Source of the DNA: Fluviicola sp.
Lineage (GTDB): Bacteria; Bacteroidota; Bacteroidia; Flavobacteriales_D; Crocinitomicaceae
Direction: 5' to 3'
Length of the DNA: 43,037 nt
Assembly: GCA_002734085.1 (NCBI GenBank)
Contig: NVXV01000024.1
Location: forward strand, 1-43,037
Shown: in pieces, positions 1 through 8,420 of the stretch
How the letters are laid out: each line of letters begins with the position of its first letter
Position numbering within the stretch: position 1 is the first letter of the stretch
Position numbers and translations under genes: made by a program
The notes under the pieces: model-generated
The model's input: only the letters and a program-made list of their open reading frames with translations
Told to the model about the DNA's origin: nothing
The model's database searches: none

Positions 1-38
1 CAAATGTAGGTGCGCACGGCCGTGCGCACCTACATTTG
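1..38. repeat. REP-like perfect palindrome
   Basis: The first 38 bases form a perfect inverted repeat with 19-base arms meeting at GG|CC. The core is GTAGGTGCGCACGG and its complement. It shares the CGCACGGCCGTGCG core and GTAGG edges with the palindrome at 22511-22537, which abuts a RAYT remnant. This makes a REP element mobilised by a REP-associated tyrosine transposase the best reading. It may extend left of the window. No T-tract follows it, so a simple terminator is less likely. Confidence 0.7.
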
Positions 39-132
39 GTTTAAACGTTTTGATCAATCTTTTTGAACACGCAGCATAGACTATATGCTCTCAAAAGAAA
101 AATGTATATTTAAATCCTAATACTAACAATCA

Positions 133-450
133 ATGCTAAACCGTTGGATTTCAAAAAGAGTAAACGTCGTCTCACTCATCATTGCTTTGGTGTATTGGAT
201 GTTGGCGTGTTTTATACTTTATAATATGTCATTATATGCACTGAAGGATATGTCAGCACCACTCTTTGAACTCCCCAAATGGTTAGCAACGTTTTTTATG
301 CCAGGATGTTTTTTAGGTTTACTTTCTATTTATTTCGGGAGCTTTGCTTTAGCCATTCCTCTTCAACTGCTTAATCTCTACTTGGTAATATTAGTGGTGA
401 GAATTATTGTGGTTTTCTTTTTTGCGTTGTTTGGGTGGGAGGAGGAGTAA
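133..450 (+). CDS. Small hydrophobic membrane protein, unknown function
   Basis: This is a 105-aa protein made almost entirely of hydrophobic stretches. One segment lies at about residues 12-34, followed by two or three closely packed segments at about 50-100, and the chain ends in an acidic WEEE tail. A short basic N-terminus (NRWISKR) suggests an N-in orientation. No family was recognised. It stands alone between the REP palindrome and a convergent gene. The last codons are strikingly G/T-rich compared with the body. The ATG start is the first available one, and no Shine-Dalgarno is visible, which is normal for Bacteroidota. Confidence 0.6.
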   Translation: MLNRWISKRVNVVSLIIALVYWMLACFILYNMSLYALKDMSAPLFELPKWLATFFMPGCFLGLLSIYFGSFALAIPLQLLNLYLVILVVRIIVVFFFALFGWEEE

Positions 451-539
451 GTATGTAAAGAGGGACTTAACTAACTCCTTCGATGACAATTATTTCTTAG
501 ATTATCTCCTTTACTTTTCGATTTTTATAAAATGTTGGA

Positions 540-926
540 CTATCTCAATCTTCTTCTAAGTACAAAGTAATAAATGGTAAAATAAACCAAGCTAATACCA
601 ATGAAAATGAATAACCCTCTTTCATTATAGGGGTTGCCATTATTAAAGAAAACTCCGCCTATTATTGTCAAAAACCAAAGTGTGCCGATAATGCTTAGTG
701 TAATATTTAATGTATTTCTAAGTTTGGACATAACAAAGCCAACGAGGCAATGTGCGTAAAGTATAGCAGATGAAATCACAAGTAATGCAACTCCACCTGG
801 AAATTCTATGGTTCTAAGCAGTATGGCGAAAATAGTGATGGCTCCCCATATAATTACAGGCGTCGTTTTAAATTTGACATCCTGTTTTTTATCATTTAAA
901 TCTTGATCTAAGATGTTTTCTTTCAT
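540..926 (-). CDS. Four-segment membrane protein, unknown function
   Basis: The protein has a short charged N-terminus, then four hydrophobic segments. Clear ones are IIWGAITIFAILLRTI, VALLVISSAILYAHCLVGF, LSIIGTLWFLTIIGG and FIGISLVYFTIYYFVL, and it ends in RRRLR. The reading frame is open to an ATG at 989. The extra 21 residues would be Asn/Tyr-rich and look like translated non-coding sequence, so the ATG at 926 (MKENIL) is preferred. A TAACTTTA box, close to the TAnnTTTG consensus, lies about 30 bases upstream of that ATG without a good -33 partner. It resembles small multi-pass integral membrane proteins in general. No specific family or function can be assigned. Confidence 0.6.
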   Translation of the reverse strand: MKENILDQDLNDKKQDVKFKTTPVIIWGAITIFAILLRTIEFPGGVALLVISSAILYAHCLVGFVMSKLRNTLNITLSIIGTLWFLTIIGGVFFNNGNPYNERGLFIFIGISLVYFTIYYFVLRRRLR

Positions 927-1010
927 AATGATATTGGTACAATTAAAGTTAATATTGTAGTTGTATAGATTTTTATTCTCAAAACTCAATTACCAGAGCC
1001 TCTCAACCAC

Positions 1011-1382
1011 TCACCGCATATAAGCAAAAGACTGCGGAGGAACCATGCCAAATTCTTCTTTTAAATTTATCGGTTCTTTATATCTCGAAGGATTCCTAAC
1101 GGAAATGGCAAATCCTTTTTCTTTGCCGGTAAAGTATTTATCGAAATAGTCTTTCGTTATGCCTGAAAAGTCTTTTGTTTCATCCCAGAGATCATCTAAT
1201 CCTTTTTGAATGATATTATCCACTTCAAATTCACCAATTACTTTACTGATAGGAGCAGAGGCATAAACAACCACTTTCGAAACCTCGCGGTTCTTGAATA
1301 ACATTCTACGAAACTCAAAGCGTTTTGAACCGTTGAATATTTTTTCGGCGAACTCAGGCTTTATCGATAATAAGACTTTCAT
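1011..1382 (-). CDS. ASCH/PUA-like domain protein
   Basis: This 123-aa protein begins with MKVLLSIKPEFAEKIFNGSK followed by FEFRR, the typical opening of ASCH-type PUA-like domains. These open with a beta strand and a [SK]IKP..A..I..G.K..E.R signature, then a strand such as VVVYASAPISKVIGEFEV. ASCH domains are predicted to bind RNA or modified nucleic acids and often sit beside RNA-acting or toxin genes. The start codon lies inside the end of the upstream PIN-GNAT gene (29-base overlap, different frame), so the two are translationally coupled. It could bind or regulate the upstream enzyme or the same RNA. The family call is solid, but the role is inference. Confidence 0.8.
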   Translation of the reverse strand: MKVLLSIKPEFAEKIFNGSKRFEFRRMLFKNREVSKVVVYASAPISKVIGEFEVDNIIQKGLDDLWDETKDFSGITKDYFDKYFTGKEKGFAISVRNPSRYKEPINLKEEFGMVPPQSFAYMR

Positions 1383-2853
1383 TGATGTGATGTTTTTTTA
1401 TTTGTATGTAATCCTCTTCTTTCAACTTTGTAATTGTTTGAAATTTATTCTTAAAAGAAACCATTCCTTTGATTGTATCAAACTTTATTACAGGCTTTAA
1501 ATAATCCACTAATCTAAAAATTGTAACCGTAAGATATTTACGATCATCAAACATTTTCTCCAAGTCCTCTTGTGAATAAACTGTTTTGTTTTTTACTAAC
1601 TCCCATAAATCTTCAATGTTATGAATACGCTTATGTTCTAGAAGTACTCCTAACGGCTCTATAGATTTATACTCACCCGAAGAATAGAAAAACAATAAAT
1701 CACCAGTTTTCAATTGTAATTGAGGCGATTTTGATATGTAAGCCTTTATTATGGTATTACCCTGAACCTCCTGAAGACCGTAATCAGAATCATCAAAAAG
1801 TGTCATTGTTCTTAGGTTTCCATCTTTAAAAAGTGAAGAATAGTATTTTCTTTGTATCGGAATGACATATTTATTTACATTTTCTTCGAAAAAAGGATGC
1901 ATGGCTGTATTATCTAGAATAGTCTGATCTTTTAGAAGTAAACTTTTAATAAAAATATTCTCAGTATTTCCAACGTTGTTTTTAAAACTGTCGTGGAGTT
2001 GAAATCCAAACTTGGTTAGTAAGTGAATGAGCGCATTTTGTTTCTCATAAGTGGTGACATAGAGGTAATTAATTTTCAGTGAAAATGAAAGTTGAAACAT
2101 TTTATTCAGAAAGAGTTCTCCTAATTTCATTCCAAGTGCGTCATCACTGACTTTTAAAGTACAAATCTTGATAGCCTTATCATTAATGTTTTTTAGCTCG
2201 TGATCTTGCACATCTTCAATATTATATATGAGAAGCGCTGCTAAATCTTCATCTACTTTCAAAAAGTAGCATTTTCTATCTTGTCTGGCGCACTTTTGAA
2301 TCCAATTCATGAATTTCTCATTACCGTAATCATTTTTCAGGGATTCAAAGAATTTAGAGTCATAATAGGGTTCAAGTTTTCGAACACTTTCATGTTTTAA
2401 AATAGGATGAGTAGGGTAGTATAGAGTGTACTTTTTCTCGAGGAAGGTTAAAGCTTCTGAAGAGTTTAATACAGATTGATCAAGCCCTAGTTTTTTAGCT
2501 TTTTTCTTTATGCCTTTATCATTTGTGATAAAAAGCTCAACATAACCTTTGTAAAGTTGAAATAATTGGATGTTATCGATTCGGTCATTTTCAGATTTCT
2601 CTCCTACTAATTCAGAGAACTCCTTTTTCATTTTACCAGGGTTTTTGATAGGAGTATATTTTTCTAATTTAGAAGAAATAATCTGCTTACGTTCCAAATC
2701 TTTATCTCGATTGATATCTTCTAAGCAGGCTTTGTGATAAAGGACATCACATTGATTCTCAATAGCTGTTTTGTAAAAATGCGAAAACTCTTTTCCAATG
2801 ATTCTGTGGTCTTCTAAGTTTATAAGTATGTTCGTATCGATTAGGATTCTCAT
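1354..2853 (-). CDS. PIN-GNAT-PUA/EVE-like three-domain protein
   Basis: This 499-aa protein seems to join three domains. Residues 1-150 read as a PIN nuclease: DTN at 6-8, acidic E45, D90/D93 and D112 in ITND, which matches the usual four-acid metal site. Residues about 190-305 read as a GNAT acetyltransferase, with an ICTLKVSDDALGMKLGELFL strand-helix and then LYVTTYEKQNALIHLLTKFG, typical of GNAT motifs A and B. Residues about 365-490 look like an ASCH/EVE (PUA-fold) domain, with LKTGDLLFFYSSG and then LGVLLEHKRI. The protein overlaps the small ASCH gene downstream and is divergent from hsdM. PIN domains cut RNA and some GNAT enzymes acetylate aminoacyl-tRNA, so an RNA-targeting effector is plausible but unproven. 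No small antitoxin precedes it. Confidence 0.75.
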   Translation of the reverse strand: MRILIDTNILINLEDHRIIGKEFSHFYKTAIENQCDVLYHKACLEDINRDKDLERKQIISSKLEKYTPIKNPGKMKKEFSELVGEKSENDRIDNIQLFQLYKGYVELFITNDKGIKKKAKKLGLDQSVLNSSEALTFLEKKYTLYYPTHPILKHESVRKLEPYYDSKFFESLKNDYGNEKFMNWIQKCARQDRKCYFLKVDEDLAALLIYNIEDVQDHELKNINDKAIKICTLKVSDDALGMKLGELFLNKMFQLSFSLKINYLYVTTYEKQNALIHLLTKFGFQLHDSFKNNVGNTENIFIKSLLLKDQTILDNTAMHPFFEENVNKYVIPIQRKYYSSLFKDGNLRTMTLFDDSDYGLQEVQGNTIIKAYISKSPQLQLKTGDLLFFYSSGEYKSIEPLGVLLEHKRIHNIEDLWELVKNKTVYSQEDLEKMFDDRKYLTVTIFRLVDYLKPVIKFDTIKGMVSFKNKFQTITKLKEEDYIQIKKHHINESLIIDKA

Positions 2854-3041
2854 TTTGATTTAGATCATTCAAATTATTACAGTCTCATGTTCTAATTTAG
2901 ATAATTTTATTGATAGATAGAATTATTTCTAATAAATAATTATTGAGAGAAGTTAATTTCTTCAAATCAATCTCCTCGTTAAAAAACAAAACCCCTATAT
3001 TCGCCATTACTACCTAAAAGCAAAATTAAGACCAATAAACT

Positions 3042-4499
3042 ATGAGTTTCGAACAAACATTTAAAAATATAGACGACCTTCTGTATAAGGATTCTGGAGC
3101 AGATAGTGAGTTAGATTACATTGGACAAACCTCATGGGTGATGTTCTTGCGTTATTTGGACGAACTGGAAAGAGACAAGGCGGATGAAGCGGCATTGGCG
3201 GGGAAGGAATACAAATATATTTTGGATGAAGAATACCGTTGGCCGAATTGGGCAATGCCGAAAACGGAAGACGGTGAAATAGATCATAACAAGACCTTAA
3301 CCGGACCCGATTTGGTGAAATTTGTGGATACAAAACTATTTCCCTATTTGGCAAGCTTTAAGCAGAAAGCAGACAATGCGCAAACGATCGAATACAAAAT
3401 CGGAGAGATATTTTCTGAGTTGAACAACAAAATTCAAAGTGGTTATATCCTAAGAGAAGTCCTGGAATATGCAGATGCGCTGCCGTTTCGTTCTTCTTCG
3501 GACAAACACGAATTGAGTCATTTGTACGAGACGAAGATTAAGAACATGGGGAATGCGGGGCGTAATGGTGGACAATACTATACGCCACGACCATTGATTC
3601 GTGCGATGATAAATGTGATCGATCCTCAAATTGGGGAGAAAGTATATGACGGAGCAGCTGGCTCTTGTGGTTTCTTGGTGGAAGCCTTCGATTACATGGA
3701 AGAACGCATGAAGCAAACGACTGCGAACCTTAAAACTTTACAGGAAGAAACATTTTACGGCAAAGAGAAAAAGAACCTGGCGTATGTGATTGGAATAATG
3801 AACATGATTCTACACGGTATTGAAGCGCCAAACATCATTCATACGAATACACTGGGTGAAAATATCCGTGATATACAGGAAAAGAACCGTTACCATGTAA
3901 TTCTTGCCAACCCTCCTTTTGGCGGAAAAGAAAGACCAGAAGTACAACAAAATTTCGATATTAAAACGGGAGAAACGGCTTCTTTGTTTTTACAGCATTT
4001 TATTAAAAGTTTGAAAACTGGAGGTAGAGCAGCCATTGTAATTAAAAACACGTTTTTAAGCAATACGGATAACTCATCTGTAGCACTGCGCAAGCACTTG
4101 TTAGAAAGCTGTAACCTGCATACCATTTTAGATATGCCCGCAGGAACATTTACCGGTGCCGGTGTAAAAACCGTGGTGTTGTTTTTTACAAAAGGAGAAC
4201 CAACAAAGAAGATTTGGTACTACCAATTAGACCCTGGAAGAAACATGGGGAAAACCAATCCTTTAAATGATAAGGATATGGAAGAGTTTATCGCAAACTA
4301 TAAGAAGCAAACCAACTCCGAACAGTCTTGGGTCTATAATGTTAAAGACCTTGATGAAAGTACACTAGATTTATCTCCTAAAAACCCGAATACTCCAGAA
4401 GAGGCTCCATTGCGAAAGCCTGATGCAATATTAAAGGAAATGGAAGGCTTGGACGAGGAGACGAGTTCGATTCTTAAATCTATTAAAGAGTTGATATGA
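3042..4499 (+). CDS. hsdM: Type I restriction-modification DNA methyltransferase subunit HsdM
   Basis: This 485-aa N6-adenine methyltransferase is the M subunit that, with HsdS, methylates the recognition site. The N-terminal helical HsdM_N domain runs from about residue 3 to 140. QYYTPRPL at 178-185 precedes the AdoMet-binding motif I (YDGAAGSCGFL, 202-212). The catalytic motif IV NPPFG is at 290-294. The length fits the family. It is divergent from the PIN-GNAT gene across a 188-base gap. A weak -7-like TATATTCG at 2996-3003 lies 38 bases before the ATG. The stop overlaps the hsdS start by 4 bases (ATGA), so the two are coupled. Confidence 0.96.
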   Translation: MSFEQTFKNIDDLLYKDSGADSELDYIGQTSWVMFLRYLDELERDKADEAALAGKEYKYILDEEYRWPNWAMPKTEDGEIDHNKTLTGPDLVKFVDTKLFPYLASFKQKADNAQTIEYKIGEIFSELNNKIQSGYILREVLEYADALPFRSSSDKHELSHLYETKIKNMGNAGRNGGQYYTPRPLIRAMINVIDPQIGEKVYDGAAGSCGFLVEAFDYMEERMKQTTANLKTLQEETFYGKEKKNLAYVIGIMNMILHGIEAPNIIHTNTLGENIRDIQEKNRYHVILANPPFGGKERPEVQQNFDIKTGETASLFLQHFIKSLKTGGRAAIVIKNTFLSNTDNSSVALRKHLLESCNLHTILDMPAGTFTGAGVKTVVLFFTKGEPTKKIWYYQLDPGRNMGKTNPLNDKDMEEFIANYKKQTNSEQSWVYNVKDLDESTLDLSPKNPNTPEEAPLRKPDAILKEMEGLDEETSSILKSIKELI

Positions 4500-5707
4500 A
4501 AGAGGGTTGGAAAATTAAAACTTTGGGTGAAGTTTCCGATGTTCTAAATGGTGGGACTCCAAAAACAAAAGTAAAAGAATATTGGGGTGGAAATATTAAC
4601 TGGATTACTCCAAAAGATTTAGGGAAGTTAGAACAGATTTATGTTTCAGAAACCCCGAGGAAAATTACAGATTTAGGATTGCAAAAATCGTCAGCTAAAT
4701 TATTTGTAGAGAACTCAATAATACTTTCAACTAGAGCTCCCATAGGTCATTTGGCAATTAATTTAGTCCCAATGGCAACGAATCAAGGGTGTAGAGGTAT
4801 AGTTCCGAATAGTGAGTTGGAAGTACATTACTTGTTCTATTTCTTGAAATTGAATGTAAAGTTGCTAAATGACTTGGGGACGGGTACAACTTTTAAGGAG
4901 TTGTCGACAAGATCTTTGGAGTCTGTTGAAGTCCCAATCCCACCACTCGCCGAACAAAAACAAATCGTTAAACTATTAGATCAAGCTTTTGAAGCGATTG
5001 ACCAAGCAAAAGCCAATATTGAAAAAAATATAGCCAACGCAAAAGAGCTTTTTCAATCGAAATTGAATGATGTATTTAGTCAGGAAGGCGCAGGTTGGGA
5101 GGAGAAGATACTACCCGATTTAGTCTCTAAATCATGCACTTTGTCCTATGGGGTTGTTCAACCAGGAGATGAATATGAAAATGGACTTCCAATTGTTAGA
5201 CCTACAGACCTGAAAAACACATACGTTAATTTAGATAATTTGAAAAGAATTGATCCTGATAAATCTAAATCTTACTCTAAAACAATTCTGAAGGGAAATG
5301 AATTGCTTTTATGTGTCCGAGGAGATACTGGAGTTGTTTCACTTATTACTGATGAGTTAAATGGAGCAAACGTTACAAGAGGTATTGTTCCAATTCTATT
5401 TGATGAGAATTTAGTTCGAGTGAAATTTGGATACTTTCAATTCATTTCTGAACTTATTCAAAAACAAATTAAGGCTAAAACATATGGTGCTGCTTTGATG
5501 CAAATAAACATTAGAGATGTTAGACAATTGAAATTAAATATACCTTCTATTGAAGTTCAAGATAAATTGTTACCTATACTTGATGAGGTTTTGAATAAAA
5601 CTGAATTGTTATTGCATTCATATACTAATAAACTAACCTCACTCGAAGAGTTCAAAAAATCAATCCTCCAAAAAGCTTTTTCAGGAGAATTAACGAATCC
5701 CAACTAA
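4496..5707 (+). CDS. hsdS: Type I restriction-modification specificity subunit HsdS
   Basis: The 403-aa HsdS subunit carries two target-recognition domains. TRD1 starts at about residue 5 and contains GGTPKTKVKEYWGG and NWITPKDLG. It is followed by the first conserved helical spacer (IPPLAEQKQIVKLLDQAFEA, about 143-190). TRD2 runs from about 200 to 350 and leads to the second spacer, ending in FKKSILQKAFSGELTN, the usual HsdS C-terminus. The two TRDs together determine a bipartite DNA target. The overlap with hsdM (ATGA) supports co-expression. Both halves are intact, so the system is probably functional. The target sequence cannot be predicted from the sequence alone. Confidence 0.95.
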   Translation: MKEGWKIKTLGEVSDVLNGGTPKTKVKEYWGGNINWITPKDLGKLEQIYVSETPRKITDLGLQKSSAKLFVENSIILSTRAPIGHLAINLVPMATNQGCRGIVPNSELEVHYLFYFLKLNVKLLNDLGTGTTFKELSTRSLESVEVPIPPLAEQKQIVKLLDQAFEAIDQAKANIEKNIANAKELFQSKLNDVFSQEGAGWEEKILPDLVSKSCTLSYGVVQPGDEYENGLPIVRPTDLKNTYVNLDNLKRIDPDKSKSYSKTILKGNELLLCVRGDTGVVSLITDELNGANVTRGIVPILFDENLVRVKFGYFQFISELIQKQIKAKTYGAALMQINIRDVRQLKLNIPSIEVQDKLLPILDEVLNKTELLLHSYTNKLTSLEEFKKSILQKAFSGELTNPN

Positions 5708-5748
5708 AAACAGAATGACCTAATTCACAAATCACTAAAATCAAACCC

Positions 5749-5776
5749 TTGAATTATACAGAATTGTGTATCTTTC
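5749..5776 (+). promoter_or_regulatory. Candidate Bacteroidota promoter for hsdR
   Basis: A TTG at 5749-5751 is followed after 17 bases by TATCTTTC at 5769-5776. The Bacteroidota consensus is TTG-N17-23-TAnnTTTG, and only the last base of the -7 box deviates. It lies in the 94-base gap between hsdS and hsdR, 25 bases before the hsdR ATG. This would let the restriction subunit be expressed separately from the methylase and specificity subunits. Confidence 0.45.
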
Positions 5777-5801
5777 AAGCGGGATTTTAAAAATCTAACT
5801 T

Positions 5802-8267
5802 ATGAACGAAGCCCAAACCAAACATGATTTAATCGAGCCCGCTTTGCGTGAAGCAGGTTGGGGTAGTGTTGAGGGCAGTCGTTTGCGTTTGGAGTTTCCC
5901 ATTACACAAGGGCGTTTAATTGGTCAAAATAGAAGAGCTCAACCCCTAGCAGCAGATTATGTATTAGAATACAAGAACCGAAGAATTGGTGTAGTTGAAG
6001 CCAAAAAAAGAAGTTTATATTATACAGAAGGTGTTCCGCAAGCCAAAGATTATGCCGAGCGTTTAAACATTCGTTTTACGTATTCCACCAACGGTTTGCA
6101 AATCTATGGCATCGACATGGAGGAAGGTACAGAAGGAGATGTTTCTAAATTCCCTTCCCCGGATGAACTTTGGGAGATGTGTTTCCCAACACCAAAAGAA
6201 GAATACAAAGTTGAAATCGCCAACTGGAAAGAACGTTTGTTCGCTGTTCCGTTCGAAGATCGAGGAGGAACATGGCAGCCACGCTATTACCAACAAAATG
6301 CTATTTCAAAAGTCTTAGAAGCTGTTGCGGAGAAAAAAGATAGAATATTACTCACCCTCGCAACAGGTACAGGTAAAACGGCAATCGCTTTTCAGATCGC
6401 TTGGAAACTGTTTCATGCCAAATGGAACTTGCAAAGAGATGCTTCACGTGCGCCGAGAATTTTGTTTTTAGCAGATAGAAACATCCTTGCAGATCAGGCC
6501 TTCAATTCATTCAACGCGTTTGATACCATTGATGAAAACATAAAAGTTAGAATTACCCCAAAAGAAATTCGTAAAACAGGAAAAGTCCCAACCAACGGAA
6601 ATATTTTCTTTACCATTTTTCAATCCTTCATGACGCAGGTCAGAACAGATGATGAGGTAGACGATGACGTTGGGAAATATCCCGTAAATCAAGCGGCAGA
6701 ACCCGATGGGGATTATAATAAGCCGCAATTCAATTTCGGAGAATATCCATCAGATTTCTTTGATTTTATAATCATTGATGAGTGTCACCGAGGTGGCGCA
6801 AATGATGAAAGTTCGTGGCGTGAAATCATGGAACATTTCTCACCCGCAGTGCAGTTAGGATTAACGGCTACGCCAAAACGAGATGTCAATAGTGATACCT
6901 ATGCGTATTTTGGAGAGCCCGTTTATACCTACGCCCTCAAAGAAGGAATCAACGATGGTTTTTTAACGCCGTTTAAAGTAAAGGAAATCAGTACTACAAT
7001 AGATGAATACGTATACACTGCGGATGATGAGGTAGAAGGAGATATAATAGAAGGAAAGACGTATTCAGAAGAAGAGTTTAATAGAATTATTGAGATTAAA
7101 GCACGCGAAGAGTATAGAGTGAAAACCTTCATGGATATGATTAATCAGAACCAAAAAACATTGGTTTTCTGTGCCACTCAAATTCATGCAGCAGCCGTTC
7201 GAGATTTAATTAATCAATACGCAAGTAGTAAGAGCCCCAACTATTGTCACCGCGTAACAGCCGATGATGGAAGTAGAGGAGAGCAACACCTGCGTGATTT
7301 TCAAGATAATGAGAAAAGTATTCCGACCATCCTAACCACTTCGCAGAAGCTGAGTACAGGAGTCGATGCACCAGAGATTCGAAACATCGTTTTGATGCGT
7401 CCTGTCAATTCAATGGTAGAATTCAAACAAATCGTAGGACGAGGAACACGGCTTTTTGACGGAAAAGATTACTTCACCATTTATGATTTCGTAAAAGCAC
7501 ATAAACACTTCAAAGATCCCGAATGGGACGGCGAACCATTGGAGCCAGAACCACCAAAAGGAGGAGGCACACTTGGCGTTTGTACAGTCTGCGGAGAAAG
7601 ACCTTGTGTCTGTGAAAAACCTGAACCAGAACCATGTCCTGAATGTGGCAACATCCCATGCGTTTGTGAAGAACCACCAAGACAGATCATTAAAGTAAAA
7701 CTCTCTAAAAACAAGGTTAGAGAAATAGACTCCATGGTAAAAACATCCTTTTGGAGTCCAGACGGTAAACCAATTTCTTCAACAGAATTCATGCAACAAC
7801 TCTTTGGCGATTTACCGGAGTTCTTTAAAAGTGAAGATGAACTACGCAAACTTTGGAGTTTACCAACAACACGTAAACAACTCCTAACAGAGCTCAGCGA
7901 AAAAGGCTATACAAATGCACAATTAGACGACCTCCGAAACCTGATCCACGGAGAAGACAGTGATTTGTTCGATGTCCTAAGCTACGTCGCCTACCACAAA
8001 GACCTCGTCCCAAGAGTAGAGCGAGCAGGCCGAGCAAAAATCCAAATGGGAGAATACAACCCCAAACAACAAGAATTCCTCAACTTCGTCCTCGATCAGT
8101 ATGTGAAAGAAGGGTTTGAAGAATTGGATCTTGATAAGCTTACTCCGTTGTTGCATCTGAAGTATAATAGTATTACCGATGCAAAGAATGAGTTGGGAGA
8201 TATTGATTTGATTAAACGGACTTTTATAGGGTTTCAGGAGTATTTGTATGGGGATAGGGTTGTTTAG
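5802..8267 (+). CDS. hsdR: Type I restriction endonuclease subunit HsdR (EcoEI-like)
   Basis: This 821-aa ATP-dependent restriction subunit has an N-terminal PD-(D/E)XK nuclease (D52, then E66-A-K68 in VVEAKK) and an SF2 helicase/translocase core. The core has Walker A ATGTGKT at 187-193, DECH at 326-329, TATPKR at 355-360 and motif VI QIVGRGTRL at 543-551. A C-terminal helical domain of the EcoEI HsdR type binds the methylase core. Between the helicase and this domain (about 590-625) sits a Pro/Glu-rich linker with eight cysteines in two CxxCG..PCVCE units, possibly a metal-binding element. The 3' end switches from C-ending codons to T/G-rich sequence near position 8098. It is likely the third gene of the hsdMSR locus with its own promoter. 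Confidence 0.95.
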   Translation: MNEAQTKHDLIEPALREAGWGSVEGSRLRLEFPITQGRLIGQNRRAQPLAADYVLEYKNRRIGVVEAKKRSLYYTEGVPQAKDYAERLNIRFTYSTNGLQIYGIDMEEGTEGDVSKFPSPDELWEMCFPTPKEEYKVEIANWKERLFAVPFEDRGGTWQPRYYQQNAISKVLEAVAEKKDRILLTLATGTGKTAIAFQIAWKLFHAKWNLQRDASRAPRILFLADRNILADQAFNSFNAFDTIDENIKVRITPKEIRKTGKVPTNGNIFFTIFQSFMTQVRTDDEVDDDVGKYPVNQAAEPDGDYNKPQFNFGEYPSDFFDFIIIDECHRGGANDESSWREIMEHFSPAVQLGLTATPKRDVNSDTYAYFGEPVYTYALKEGINDGFLTPFKVKEISTTIDEYVYTADDEVEGDIIEGKTYSEEEFNRIIEIKAREEYRVKTFMDMINQNQKTLVFCATQIHAAAVRDLINQYASSKSPNYCHRVTADDGSRGEQHLRDFQDNEKSIPTILTTSQKLSTGVDAPEIRNIVLMRPVNSMVEFKQIVGRGTRLFDGKDYFTIYDFVKAHKHFKDPEWDGEPLEPEPPKGGGTLGVCTVCGERPCVCEKPEPEPCPECGNIPCVCEEPPRQIIKVKLSKNKVREIDSMVKTSFWSPDGKPISSTEFMQQLFGDLPEFFKSEDELRKLWSLPTTRKQLLTELSEKGYTNAQLDDLRNLIHGEDSDLFDVLSYVAYHKDLVPRVERAGRAKIQMGEYNPKQQEFLNFVLDQYVKEGFEELDLDKLTPLLHLKYNSITDAKNELGDIDLIKRTFIGFQEYLYGDRVV

Positions 8268-8420
8268 GGGGGAAGTTAAGATGAGAAGAATGAAATTAAT
8301 TGACATTGATAATAATCTGAACATTTTCAGGATCAATTGGTTATTGTACATTTTTTATGAATAGTAAGGTGGAAATGTATGATGAACAAATAATAAGTTA
8401 ATAGTTATTTAATATATATT

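Noticed and set aside
1354-2853. Classical VapBC pair
   Set aside because: A PIN domain is present, but no small antitoxin gene precedes it and the protein carries two further domains.
7481-7849. 122-aa minus-strand frame antisense to hsdR
   Set aside because: It overlaps the well-supported HsdR coding frame and has no domain features.
8281-8364. 27-aa plus-strand frame between hsdR and rdrA
   Set aside because: Too short, no motif, and no independent promoter or conserved pattern was visible.
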